Assembly (NCBI GenBank): GCA_036365145.1
Contig: JAEOAD010000029.1
Coordinates: 17,614,001-17,678,000, forward strand
Length of the DNA stretch: 64,000 bases
Direction: 5' to 3'
Source: Orientallactaga sibirica
Taxonomy: Eukaryota; Chordata; Mammalia; Rodentia; Dipodidae
Shown: positions 1-9,493 of the stretch, in pieces
Numbering within the stretch: the stretch's first letter is position 1
Layout: every line of letters begins with the position of its first letter
Translations under genes and position numbers: made by a program
The notes under the pieces: model-generated
The model's database searches: none
What the model saw: the letters and a program-made list of their open reading frames with translations, nothing else
Told to the model about the DNA's origin: nothing

Positions 1-120
1 TTCACTTTCACCTCATGAGGGTAATCAGTTGCTTTGTGAGCACCTCGTACATTTTTCCAAATGGCAGCTCAACGTGAGTTGCAATCAGTTTCTGGTACTT
101 GGGGTGTCTTTAATTTTTGA

Positions 121-240
121 TTTTTTGAAGAAAGGTCTCACTCTAGCTCAGGCTCACCTGGATTTCACTATGTAGTCTCAGGGTGGCCCCTCAAACACAT
201 GGAGAACCTCCTACCTCTGCTTCCTGAGTATTATAGAGTT
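121..240 (-). repeat. B1 SINE, antisense, diverged
   Basis: The reverse complement of a 7SL-derived B1: the segments 'ctcactctagctcaggctcacctgg' (split here as ctcactctagctcagg and ctcacctgg), 'cactatgtagtctcagggtgg' and 'cctcctacctctgcttcctgag' follow in B1 antisense order. It is diverged from the younger antisense copies at 7.1 and 61.6 kb. No coding content. Confidence 0.85.
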
Positions 241-299
241 AAGTTTCATTCTATCCTCTTCAGGGCCCTTCTTACCAGATGATTCCTCCATGCTCCTAT

Positions 300-1094
300 T
301 CAGGGTTATATCTTTTAGTCTGTTACCCAGGAAGAAGGTTTCTATGGTACCAATTTATTTTGGATTTGGACTGTGTATATCTTCTCCCACCCTCCCATTC
401 CCCTCCCTCCAAACACTTCCATCTCTCTTAACTGTGCATCAAGTTGCTTGTCAGGTGTGCTTGCAACTCAAACTCTTCCAGTTTAGGAACCACAGATGAG
501 GGAGAACATACAGTGTTTGTTTTTCTGTGCTTGTGAGAGTTCACTGAGTATGATCTCTTCCAAATCCATTCATTTTCAACAAATTTCATTGTATCATTTT
601 TTTTTTTTTCTGACCGCAGAGTAAAATGCCGTTGTGTTTATGTACCACATCTTCATTATCCATTCGTCAAACTATGGACATCTGGGTTGATTCTAGTTCT
701 TAGCTATTGTGAATTGAACAGCTATAAACATCGTTGAGCCAATATCTCTGCAGTGAAGAGTGGAGCCTTTAGGGTAAATGCTCAGTAGAGGAATTGCTGG
801 GTCAGTTGGTAGTTGTATTTTCATCTTTTATAGAAGTCTCCATATTGATTTCCATAGTGGTTGTACAAGTTTGTATTCCCACCATCAGTGAATGAGGGTT
901 CCTCTTTCCCCATATCCTCACCAACATTTATTGTCATTTGATTTTTTAATGATTGCCATCCTTTCTGGAGTAAGGTGGAATCTCATAGTCGTTATAATTT
1001 GCATTTCCATGATAGTAAAAGATGTTGAACATTTTTTTAGGTATTAGCCACTTGTATTTCTTCCTCTAAGAGTTCCCTATTCAGTTCTCTGAAG
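300..1094 (-). mobile_element. L1 LINE 3' part, antisense (main part of a 5'-inverted insertion)
   Basis: The order of segments matches the complement of the mammalian L1 ORF2 end and 3' UTR: 'accacatcttcattatccat', 'ttcttagctattgtgaatt', 'attgctgggtcagttgg', 'ttgatttccatagtggttg', 'tttttaatgattgccatcc'. It runs into ORF2 up to about 1094 and then the orientation flips. The same 3' UTR family is seen at 10.8 kb. Open frames are broken; the 69-aa frame at 290-499 lies in the antisense UTR and is not a gene. Confidence 0.85.
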
Positions 1095-1440
1095 TTAAAG
1101 TATTCTTATTTGCAGATGATATCATTCCACACTGAAGAAACTCTGAGGATTCCACCAGAAAATTTGTTAGTATACAAAAGTGGTTGACTTTCTTATATAC
1201 AAATGACAAACACACTGAGAAAAAAATCAGAAAAAATAATCCCATTTACAATAGCCTAAAAAATATTTCAGAATACACCTAACCAAGAACATGAAAAAAG
1301 TCTATCTTGAAAACTTTAAAACACTAAAGGAATTGAGGAAGACAGTAGAAAATGGAAGACCTCCCATGCTAATAGGTCAGAAGAATAAATATTGTGAAAA
1401 TGACATCCTAAAAGTTGAGACACTTTTGAGAGCTATTGTT
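1095..1440 (+). mobile_element. L1 LINE ORF2 fragment, sense (inverted 5' part)
   Basis: Sense-strand ORF2 reverse-transcriptase region: 'atttgcagatgatatcattcc' corresponds to the codons just around the RT catalytic FADD/YADD-type motif. It is followed by 'aataatcccatttacaatagc', 'gaaaactttaaaacactaaagg' and 'atggaagacctcccatgct', all in L1 order. It abuts the antisense L1 at about 1094 with no other sequence between, as expected for a twin-primed 5' inversion. Frames are broken. Confidence 0.85.
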
Positions 1441-2640
1441 AATATTTACACTGAAACATAATTATTTACTTGTACTGTTCTGTACCACTTCATCTGTATC
1501 AACAATTTGCTTGTATCAGGAATTAGTATGAGACATGTGTTTTGGGTAGGACTATGAGGACATTTTCAGGAAAGATTAATGAGAGAGGAAAGTTGCCCTA
1601 GACTGAACATCCCTTCTGGTAGCAGCCAGAGGGAATGAACTATCAGAAGAAGTTGGGAATTAATGATAAGAATTAAATATGGGAAAGAGTGGTGGGGTTA
1701 TTTCTTAAGGACCTTACAAATGATTTTTCTGAGAATATTACTGTGAGATGCTTTCTTTGCTAAATTCCTGACTTGTAACTTGCCCTGAAGTTAACCTTAG
1801 AACCATATGATCCATCTGCTTACAGCCATGTGATCAGCTTTCCTCTGTGTTGGTGTGTCTTTGGCCTGAAGTACACAGATGATCAGTATTGCCAAGAGAT
1901 GTTTAGAGTTGCTGACAGATCTTAAGCTATGCTTTTTGCCCAATTTCTTCAGGGGCCTGGTTACACTCTTGACCTAGAACCAGTACGCATGCTTGAGAAG
2001 TGCTGACTATAATGCTAAAGACAGTGTGGTAAGTACCAAATTGCCCATGGAATTGTCACACATTGGAAGAAGACAAGTGGGCTCAGTGTAACTATATTTG
2101 TGATCAGAGTGTATGTGTGTTCTGGGTTGGCAGAGTCCAACAGGTCATACCTCTAAAGCCCTTCCTTTAATAAATATTTAAGGATTATTCAGGGGCTGTG
2201 CTCCTTTCTTGTGAGCCGGCCCTGGCAGCTCCTGTTGTTTCCAAATGAAGCTTTCATCCTTGCCTCAGAGTGGTTTTCATGGTTATGGTCACTCCCAAAC
2301 CTTACATCTGGTGTCCTGACTCAGACAGGAGGCATCCGGCTGCCCTTTTGGGTGGCCAGACCTCCTTTCCCCTGACCAGACAGCCGAGCTGCCATTTACC
2401 CTCTGATGGATTCAGACCATCTCTGCCTGATACCGGCTTTCACATCCACCACAATTCGGCCCTTTTCCTCTTCCTCTCCTTCCTCCTTCTCCGGCTCCAT
2501 GTGAAATCCTTTAGCAGACACCTCCACTGCTGGCCTTCCGTTCCTCCCTCCTTCTGTCCTTCCCTCTAGCTGTGGACTCTGGCAGCATTTTCACCATAGT
2601 CTTGGATCTGGCTTTCTCTTTCACTGGCTGCATTGGCTCA
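1441..2640. other. Unrecognised non-coding stretch
   Basis: No repeat family, RNA gene or coding exon recognised. The 99-aa plus-strand frame at 2270-2569 has a pyrimidine-rich, Pro/Leu/Ser composition with no known motif, and it sits upstream of the PTMA relic. It could be diverged 5' UTR-like or unrelated sequence. Confidence 0.4.
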
Positions 2641-2800
2641 CCCGCTGCCCCACCATGTCAGACACGGCTGTGGACACCAGCTCCGAGATCTCCACCAAAG
2701 ATTTGAAGGAAAAGAGTGGAGGAGGCAGGGAATGGAAGAGAAGCCCCTGCTAATGGGGATGCTAAAGAGGAAAATGGAGAACAATGAGGTAGATGCCTTG
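2641..2800 (+). pseudogene. PTMA: Processed pseudogene fragment of prothymosin alpha
   Basis: From the ATG at about 2654 the conceptual protein starts MSDTAVDTSSEISTKDLKEK, which closely matches the N-terminus of prothymosin alpha, a small, very acidic nuclear chromatin-associated protein. The context 'ctgccccaccatg' also fits the PTMA initiation region. After the lysine-rich start the frame is shifted, although 'cccctgctaatggggatgctaa' and 'gaggaaaatggagaacaatgagg' still follow the PTMA coding order with a small deletion. The long acidic tract and the C-terminal nuclear localisation segment are absent. PTMA has many intronless copies in mammals, and this one is intronless across known exon joins. 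It is a dead fragment, not a gene. Confidence 0.8.
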
Positions 2801-3340
2801 CTTCAGGGCTTGGGCCATCTCAGGCAAGTGATAATCAGACTGGTGGTTTAGATCATTCCAGGTATGTGATAATGGGTGTTAGGAACACTAGTAATAGTGA
2901 GCAAAAATGGAGGCACTCACCTAGCAAAGATGACATCACCATGGCAATCAGGGTCCATAATCAGAGACCAGCTGCACTCCGATATGCATTTGCTAAGTGG
3001 CTATTAGCAGCCAGAGTGACTGAGGAAAAAATGGGTATAAAAACCCCAGCAAAAGCTTAGAACACTATCACTCAACTCAGAGAGGCAGACTCCACATTCC
3101 TCTTTGTGTTGATACCTGCCTTGAGAAGAAGGAGCAACCTGTGGAAGCTCTCAGTAGCTGGGCACAGAGGGGAGGAGACAGACCAGGACCCAGACACCAC
3201 CCATGGGCCAAGTGACATTGCAGGTGAGTGCTTCGGAGGCTAGGCTACTTCAGAGGATAAAAGAAGAAAGGACTTGGCCAATTAACATGTGTGAAGAGTG
3301 AATAAAGTATGGCAATTAAATTAAAAAACAAAAAGGATTA
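2801..3340 (+). promoter_or_regulatory. Promoter-like or old LTR-like segment with TATA box, splice-donor-like and polyA-signal-like sites
   Basis: A clean TATAAAA lies at 3036-3042 in a 'gggtataaaaacccc' context. About 180 bases downstream is CAG|GTGAGT at 3221-3229, a strong donor consensus, and 'gaataaag' follows at about 3300. The order TATA box, donor, AATAAA could be an old LTR plus leader or a retained promoter. I cannot name a family, and no transcript evidence is available. Confidence 0.3.
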
Positions 3341-3718
3341 TGCAAAGTAAAAAAGTTCCTTGCCCTTTGTCCATGCACTTTTCAATTTTTTCATGTTGTA
3401 CTGGTATTTTTTTTTTGGGGGGGGTTGTATAATAAAAACACCAATGAGTGCCTGTGTGCAAAAGTTACAGCTGCAGAAACATCAGAGCAATGGTGTCAGT
3501 GAGCTCATCCTTGGTTCAAAAAACTCCAAGGTTCAGTTTCTTTTTCCTCAGGCTCCTCTGCTGGAGGCAGCTAGCCCACTCTTGAGTAACGCCAAGTGTT
3601 AGTTCTCCCTTCTCTTAGGCTGTGTAAAAACTTATCCCACTCTTTGGTAATCCCAAAGATTAGTTTTCTCTCTTCCAGTTTATGCTCCTAGAAGCAGCTT
3701 GCTCCCTCTTGGGTAAAT
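3341..3718. other. Unrecognised stretch
   Basis: Nothing identifiable. A near-repeat of 'ggcagctagcccactcttgagtaa' (3566-3589) and 'agcagcttgctccctcttgggtaa' (3694-3717) suggests an old local duplication of about 128 bases. Confidence 0.35.
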
Positions 3719-3723
3719 GACCC

Positions 3724-4446
3724 TATGGTGGTTTGAATGTATGTATTCCATGGCTTCATTAAAGATAAGATTCCTACTGATCTCCAGTGGACAGAACCCT
3801 GCAGAAGGAGGTCTTTTTTTTAATTATTAATTTTTTTATTGACACCTTCTATACTTACATACAAAAAACACATATTTCCCTTCCCTCCCTTCCCCCATTC
3901 CACTTTAGAACACCAATCTCCATCATATCCCCTCCCTCTCTCCAATAATCTTTCTTTTAATTTGATGTCATCATCTTTTTCTTATATTTTGAGGGTCTTG
4001 CAAAGGTCTTGCTAGGCACTGCAAGGTCATGGATATCAAGGCCAATTTCTGTCTGGGCAGTTGCGTTGTAAGAAGTCATACCCTTCCTTTGGCTCTTCCA
4101 TTCAATCCACCCCCTCTTCTGCAATGGTCCCTGAGCCTTGGAGGGTGGAACAGAGGTGTTTCAGTGTTGGGCACTCCTCCATCCCTTCTTCTCAGCACTA
4201 TGGAAGGAGGTCTTGAGTCCAGCCCCAGAGTGTGTAGAGAGCCAGTTTGAGCCCTGGCTGTTGTTGTTTACTGGTATTGTTTCTCTCTCTCTCTCTCTCT
4301 TTTTTCTGTGGAGGCTAAAATAAGCCAGCTTCGTTTGCCATTGATGGTGCTTCCCCTGGGTTGTGTAAGCCTGAAATAAACCCTTTCCTCCCATGAACTG
4401 CTTCTGGTTGGATGTTTGTCTCAGCAATGTAAAGGTAACTGCAACA
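3724..4446 (+). mobile_element. MaLR-type solo LTR, split by an L1
   Basis: The LTR starts 'tatggtggtttgaatg' (a TG start mutated to TA) and ends 'ggtaactgcaaca', with the polyA signal 'gaaataaacc' about 70 bases before the end. This is the MaLR (ERVL-class) layout. A 5-bp target duplication GACCC is present at 3719-3723 and 4447-4451. The middle is occupied by an L1 at 3816-4202, so the LTR parts are 3724-3815 and 4215-4446. Confidence 0.8.
3816..4202 (-). mobile_element. L1 3' UTR fragment, antisense, nested in the LTR
   Basis: The sequence shares a long 3' UTR segment with the L1 at 9.5 kb ('acttctatacttacatac'-type start, 'aatttgatgtcatcatcttt', 'gctaggcactgcaaggtcat'). A perfect 12-bp target duplication GAAGGAGGTCTT flanks it at 3804-3815 and 4203-4214. 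It is a heavily 5'-truncated insertion. Confidence 0.88.
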
Positions 4447-4451
4447 GACCC

Positions 4452-5858
4452 CAAGATTTCGTTTCTATAAGTCCAGGGCTGTGAACCCACATGGGTCAGC
4501 CATGCATATATCAAGGGTTTCCAGATAAAAGCAGTATTTTTGCCATCTTTGGCTGCCCCTGGGAAGGTAAGTGCATCTACTCTGTTGCTCTTATCATTCA
4601 TGACATTGCAACTCCAGTTCTTGGCCTGCTAACATGGACTGAAGCTCAGCAGTGCTGTGGGAATCCCGTAGCTCTTCAGCACCAGATTGGGACTCATGTC
4701 CTAAGCATCTAATCTGGGTCTCAGAATCTTCAGTCTGAAACAGCCATTGTTGGACTGCCCAGTCCATATCCTGTTAGTCCATATTCTTTTCTAATCTAAA
4801 AAGACTCCTTTGCAATATGTATTCATTCTACCAGCTTTATTCCTTTAGATAACCTGGTCTAATACATGCTCCAAGCAAATTAAGAAGTGTAGTAGCTGAC
4901 GTCAGCTCAAGTGAGGGCACGGACCTGGATGGAAGCCCAAGGCAGACAGAAACAGCTTCTACTTTCTATCCTATTTTTCCATGACAGTTGATACAATTTA
5001 ATAATTGTGTTTTTCTGATGGCCCATTTTTGAAGTGGTTCATTCTCTTTGAACCAAAGGTCTTGCTGACAGGTAGGGCTTAGTCCAGGAGCTACAGTGGT
5101 GAGTAGGTTAGCCAGTTGTTCCTCTCCTGCACCTGTCTGTACCCACTCCCAAATGTGCCCATCACTAATTGCAGGAAAGGCTAGAGAACAGCTACATCTC
5201 AATTGCTTCTGTATTTCCCAAGGCAGTTAGATTTCCCAGCTCAGTTAGCTCTTGCTGGCTTCACACTTGGTTTCTGTTCACACTTCACAGGCCAGGGTGT
5301 GGGGTTCATGAGTCCACATTATGCTGACTTTGAAAAAGCTCACATTTAGTCACTAAAGAGGGAAGAAAACCTTTCTCTCCATGGCTTATGTCTCAGCATA
5401 TGTCCAGGGATACCTCTCAGCAATTAGCACAGTTTCATTTATTTAAAACATTCAGTGTCTGCTACAGTGTTCACTTTATGTTGTATGCTGGGGATCTAGC
5501 ACAGAATGAGAGGGCATAATTTCTCACTATGTCAGGAGTTCTTATGGTTTACCAGGTATTAAAGTCAAAATGAGAGAGCAGTTGTTGATCTCTTTTAGTA
5601 CATCTCCTAATACACTAAGGTTACAGGAATCTGTCTTAATATCTGATTTTATATGCTCCCAGACACACATTGAGGTCATTAGTTTTTGCCCTGCTGTCCT
5701 TTGAGCAGTGAGATTAGTCAAAGTCTGCTTCTCTGGACCAAATCCACTTAAAATAATGACGCTTCTTCACCCCTGGAGCCATTAGGGAGATTGGAGTCAG
5801 GATAGGCAAGCCTTTTCTTTCATTACCCTGCTATTATATTATTTTTCTGAGTAATTTA
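4452..5858. other. Unrecognised stretch with a CRE-type palindrome
   Basis: No gene or named repeat seen. A 14-base perfect palindrome AGCTGACGTCAGCT at 4894-4907 contains the full cAMP-response consensus TGACGTCA. The frames of up to 146 aa here (for example 4161-4601 minus) overlap the LTR and have no recognisable motif. Confidence 0.35.

Positions 5859-5884
<26 letters not shown>
5859..5884. repeat. (CA)n microsatellite
   Basis: An uninterrupted CA dinucleotide run, continued imperfectly to about 5905. Confidence 0.95.
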
Positions 5885-5889
<5 letters not shown>

Positions 5890-5936
5890 TGCACACACAA
5901 ATGCACATGATTTCTTCACTAAGAGATGAGATAAGA

Positions 5937-6398
5937 GTCTGTGGCAATAGCTTAGTGGATAAAATGCTCACCATGCAAGCATGAGAGCCTGAGCTAGAAG
6001 GTCCAGAACCTACATAAAAATGCTAGGCATGGTGGTGTATGCCTGTAGTCTCAGAGCTGTAGAAGACAGCTAATCTCTGGGGATCACTGGCTGGCTGATA
6101 CAACAAATCATTGATCTAGAGGGAGAGAGGCTGTGCCAAAGAATAAAGTAGCTGGGCATGGTGGCACACACCTTTAATCCCAGTACTCGCAAGGTCAAGG
6201 TAGGAGGATCATGGTGATTTTTGAGGTCACCCTGGGGCTACAGATAGTTCCTGGTCAGCCAGGACTACAGTGAGACCCTACTTTGAAAATTTTTGAAAAA
6301 GAATAAGGTGAAGAGCCATTGGGGAAGACACCTGATAAGAAACTTTGGTGTCAAAGTGCATACGTGTACATACACGACTGCACACACATATGAACATA
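5937..6398 (+). repeat. B4-like composite SINE with a B1 inserted
   Basis: An ID-like head ('agcttagtggataaaatgctcaccatgcaagc') is joined to a B1-like half ('ctaggcatggtggtgtatgcctg'), the B4/ID-B1 dimer layout. A separate B1 interrupts it at 6150-6297, and the SINE resumes with 'gtgaagagccattggggaagacacc' and a CA/TA-rich tail. Confidence 0.75.
6150..6297 (+). repeat. B1 SINE nested in the B4-like SINE
   Basis: A full-length B1 ('gctgggcatggtggcacacacctttaatccc' in order, ending 'gtgagaccctactttgaaaa'). The flanks AAAGAATAARGT at 6138-6149 and 6298-6309 are target duplications differing at one base. Confidence 0.88.
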
Positions 6399-6403
6399 CA
6401 TAC

Positions 6404-6897
6404 TGTGGTGGTTAGATTCAGGTGTCCCCCATAAACTTAGGTGTTCTGAATACTAAGTTCTCAGCTGATGGAGATTGACTTTTAAAGCTGGAATGAATGC
6501 ATTATATTTTATATCATGGATGGTTATCAGTTTATGGGGGCCAGGGGTAGAATGTGGTGGTTTAATTAAAGTGTCCGCATAAACGTAGGTGTTCTCAATA
6601 CTAGTTTCCCACTTGATGGAGATTTGGGAATTAATGCCTCCTGGAGGCAGTGTATTGTTGGGAGTGGGATTATGGGTATTATAGCTAGTTTCCCCTTGCC
6701 AGTTTTTGCACACTCTCCTGTCGCTGTTGTCCACCTTAAGTTGGTCAGCAGGTGATGTCCTCACTCTACTAGTGCCATCATTTTCCCATGCCATCATGGA
6801 GCCTCCCCTCAGGTCTGTAAGCCAAAATAAACCTTTTTTTGTTGTTGTTGTTTTGGTTTGGTTGTGTTCTGCCAGCAATGTGAACCTGACTGCAACA
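6404..6897 (+). mobile_element. MaLR-like provirus with large internal deletion
   Basis: A partial 5' LTR (6404-about 6475, starting TGTGGTGG) is fused to the last about 75 bases of the internal region, which match the internal 3' end of the provirus at 12.8 kb ('ggaatgaatgcattatat', 'atggttatcagtttatgggg'). Then comes a complete 3' LTR (6553-6897, TGTGGTGG...GCAACA, polyA signal 'aaaataaacc'). The 5-bp target duplication CATAC lies at 6399-6403 and 6898-6902. The 160-aa minus-strand frame over this element is antisense LTR, not a gene. Confidence 0.85.
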
Positions 6898-6902
6898 CAT
6901 AC

Positions 6903-7138
6903 ACCACCACTCACACACCAAAAAAGATAAGACAAGTTTTAAAAAAATAGATCACAGTGAGTTTCACACTTCACAATAGCTGTGAAGAAGGGTTCTGACA
7001 TTCTCAATACAGTGGGATAGCAAACTTGAGTTGATGTACATATCAAGCCACTCTGATGAGACATTGCACACATGCATCAGATCTTAAACTGTGCCCCACA
7101 GATATGCATAATTACTATGTGCCAATTGAACATATATT
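6903..7138. other. Unrecognised spacer
   Basis: No named feature seen. Confidence 0.4.
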
Positions 7139-7286
7139 TTGGTTTTTTGAGGTAGGGTCTCACTGTGGCCCAGGATGACCTGGAATTAACTATGTAGTCT
7201 CAGGGTGGCCTCGAACTCTCGGCGATCCTCCTACCTCTGCCTCTTGAGTGCTGGGATTAAAGGCGTGTGCCACCAAGCCCAGCCAA
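7139..7286 (-). repeat. B1 SINE, antisense
   Basis: Near-consensus antisense B1: 'tttttgaggtagggtctcac', 'ctatgtagtctcagggtgg', 'gtgctgggattaaaggcgtg'. It retains CpGs, so it is relatively young. Confidence 0.95.
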
Positions 7287-7419
7287 TTGAATATATTTCA
7301 ATAAAAGTATTTTTAAAATGTAGAACTATAAATCAGGTATGAAGTGTTAGGTAGTGTAAAAGTGATCAATAAGTGTGTGATTTTTCAAATCCTAGAAGGA
7401 ACTCTCCCAAGGGCTGTGT

Positions 7420-7728
7420 AGTAGTTTAAATAGATGGCCCCCAATATATTCAGTGCTTTAGTTTATAGTTTGGATTTGCAGCCATCTGGCTGGAGGAGGT
7501 GTCACTGGGTGGATCTTAAGGTGTGATGGTGGGTTTGAAATTCCAATGTAAAGATATGCAAAGTGCTCCTAGCTGTAGTTTCTGAAGTGTGCTCTATGGT
7601 ATGGCTTTTGGCTTTTTGGGCTTATGGTTTCATTCACTAGCTAGCCATCAAGCCCCAGGGATCTCCTTGTCTTCACCTCTGCAGCACCATGTATTGTAGG
7701 TACTTGCTGCCCTGCCCTGCCTGACTTT
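7420..7728 (+). mobile_element. ORR1-like MaLR LTR, 5' part
   Basis: It starts 'tgtagtagtttaaatagatggcccccaata', the same family as the LTRs of the tandem provirus at 50.7-54.1 kb (which read 'atatggcccccaataaattc' on the minus strand), and carries the shared 'gatcttaaggtgtgatggtggg' block. The 3' end is not clear because a pentanucleotide repeat and a B1 follow. Confidence 0.7.
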
Positions 7729-7798
7729 GTCTTCTATTCTATTCTATTCTATTCTATTCTATTCTATTCTATTCTATTCTATTCTATTCTATTCTATT
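7729..7798. repeat. (TTCTA)n pentanucleotide microsatellite
   Basis: About 13 tandem TTCTA units with almost no interruptions, directly before an antisense B1. Confidence 0.95.
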
Positions 7799-8040
7799 AT
7801 TTTATTTTGGTTTTTCGAGGTGGGGTTTCACTCTAGCCTAGGCTGATCTGAAATTCACTATGTAGTCTCAGGGTGGCCTCAAACTCGTGGTGATCATCTG
7901 CCTCCCAAATGCTGGGATTGAAGGGGTGTGCCACCATGCCTGGAGACTTTGTCTTTTTACCATTGATGCTGAGGATCCAAACTCAGGCCCTCATGCTTTC
8001 AGAGCAAGAACTTTACCAACCTACCATCTCCCCAGCCACT
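7799..8040 (-). repeat. B1 plus B4-like SINE tail, antisense
   Basis: Antisense B1 to about 7943 ('tttttcgaggtggggtttcac' to 'gtgccaccatgcctgg'), then an ID/B4-like head in antisense: 'ctgaggatccaaactcagg', 'aagaactttaccaacctacc', 'catctccccagcc'. This is the antisense of a B1-ID composite (RSINE/B4 type). Confidence 0.8.
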
Positions 8041-8194
8041 CACTTTGGTTTTTACATAGTTTTGTCTGTCATCTCTTATGTAATATTTTAAATTTTATTG
8101 ATAACAAAAGTATATTTTCCCACAAATGCTTATTTGTTTTCTAAAGCAAACCTCCCTCCTTCCTCCAGCTCTGCCTCACCCTGTTGAGTATTGC

Positions 8195-9140
8195 ACTAAT
8201 ACATTCATGGAAAACAGGGAAAACATTTAAAAAACATAAGCATATTCCAGGATTTTCTGAAAAGGACTTCAATAGCACAAGGAATAAAACCAAAGGTTGG
8301 CAAATGGGATTGCACAAAATTAAAATGTTTCTGTCGAGCAAAGGAAACTCAAATAGACACAATCTACAAGACGGGAAATTATCATTGCTATCTATAGTCC
8401 TGATAGAAGATTAATATCTAGTATCTATCAAGAGCTCTAAAAATCAAATACCAAAAACCCAAACAATCCAAACAATGTATAGGTAATTAAAATGAACAAT
8501 CAGTACCTAAAGTGTGAAGCACCAATGTCCAATGAGCATATGAAAAAATATTTGTTTTCACATTTATTTATTTACAAGGAGAGATGGGGGAAGTGGGCTT
8601 CTGCAAACAACCTCCAGATTCATGCACCACTTTGTGCATCTGGATTTACATGGGTACTGGGAAATCAAACTCGTGTCCTTACACTCTTCGGGTAAGCACC
8701 TTAGCTATGGAGCCATTTTTCCAGCTCCTGAAAAATTGTTTAACATTTTTAGCCATGAGGGCAATGCAACTTAAAACCATATCAAGGTTTCATTACATCT
8801 CTATCAAGATGGCTGTCATTAAAGAAATAAATAATGAGTAATACTAGGGAGGATACAGGGGGACAGAAAACCCTCATACCCTCCTGGGAGAAATATTAAT
8901 TAGCTCAGCCACAGTGCATAACAGAGTGGAGTTGGCTCAAAAACTAACAATGGATCTGCCATATCATCTAACTATACTACCCCTGGGCACATACCTGATA
9001 TCTATGAAGATATCACAGAGATATTTGCACATCCATGTCAAATGCTGCATAATTACAATAGCCAAGTTATAGAATCAGTCTAGGTGTCCATAAACAGATG
9101 CAAGGTTAAGTGAAATATGGTATATATGCACAATGGAGTT
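8195..9140 (+). mobile_element. L1 ORF2 3' region, sense, interrupted by a SINE
   Basis: Characteristic L1 ORF2 C-terminal order: 'gggattgcacaaaattaaaatg', 'agacacaatctacaagacggg', 'caccaatgtccaatgagcat', then after the SINE 'catgagggcaatgcaactta', 'ccctcataccctcctggg' and 'ctgcataattacaatagcc'. Frames are broken by substitutions. The SINE lies at about 8560-8730. Confidence 0.85.
8560..8730 (-). repeat. tRNA-derived SINE, antisense, nested in the L1
   Basis: Antisense copy of the window's common SINE: T/A-rich tail 'atttatttatttac', core 'catgcaccactttgtgcatctgg', head ending 'gagccatttttccagctcc'. It interrupts the L1 between matching flanks ('tgaaaaaa' and 'tgaaaaat'). Confidence 0.85.
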
Positions 9141-9149
9141 TTTAAAATT

Positions 9150-9298
9150 AATTTTAAAGTTAGAATACAAACTAATGGGATTCCAGACATGTGTGATACT
9201 TGCATCTGTCTAGTGGGTTCTGAGGATCAGAACTTTGGAAGTCAGGATTGCACAGCAAGTGATTTTGATCATCAAGCAATCTCTCCAACCACTGGAAA
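9150..9298 (-). repeat. Old SINE fragment, antisense
   Basis: Degenerate B3/B4-like antisense head: 'gtgggttctgaggatcagaac', 'atcaagcaatctctccaacc'. Low similarity, so the family is uncertain. Confidence 0.5.
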
Positions 9299-9493
9299 GA
9301 AAAAAAAAAGCCCTTAACAAATTATTGGTTTATAGTCATTGTACATTTGCCACAATTAACCTAATGAGAACTGTGTTAGGCATTCAGCCTACAGAACTGT
9401 GGGACAATACATGTGTCCTGTTTAGAGCCATTTTATTGTAACAGCAATAAGAAGCTAATGTTGTGTATGAGCGAACACTCTTGATTCATTCTT

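Noticed and set aside
3360..3602. 80-aa frame after a G-run
   Set aside because: No motif, no supporting splice or homology signal; likely chance.
6453..6935. 160-aa minus-strand frame
   Set aside because: Antisense translation of a MaLR LTR; similar frames appear over the LTRs at 12.9-13.7 kb.
7729..7798. Regularly spaced repeat as a possible CRISPR array
   Set aside because: A pure pentanucleotide microsatellite without spacers in a mammalian genome.
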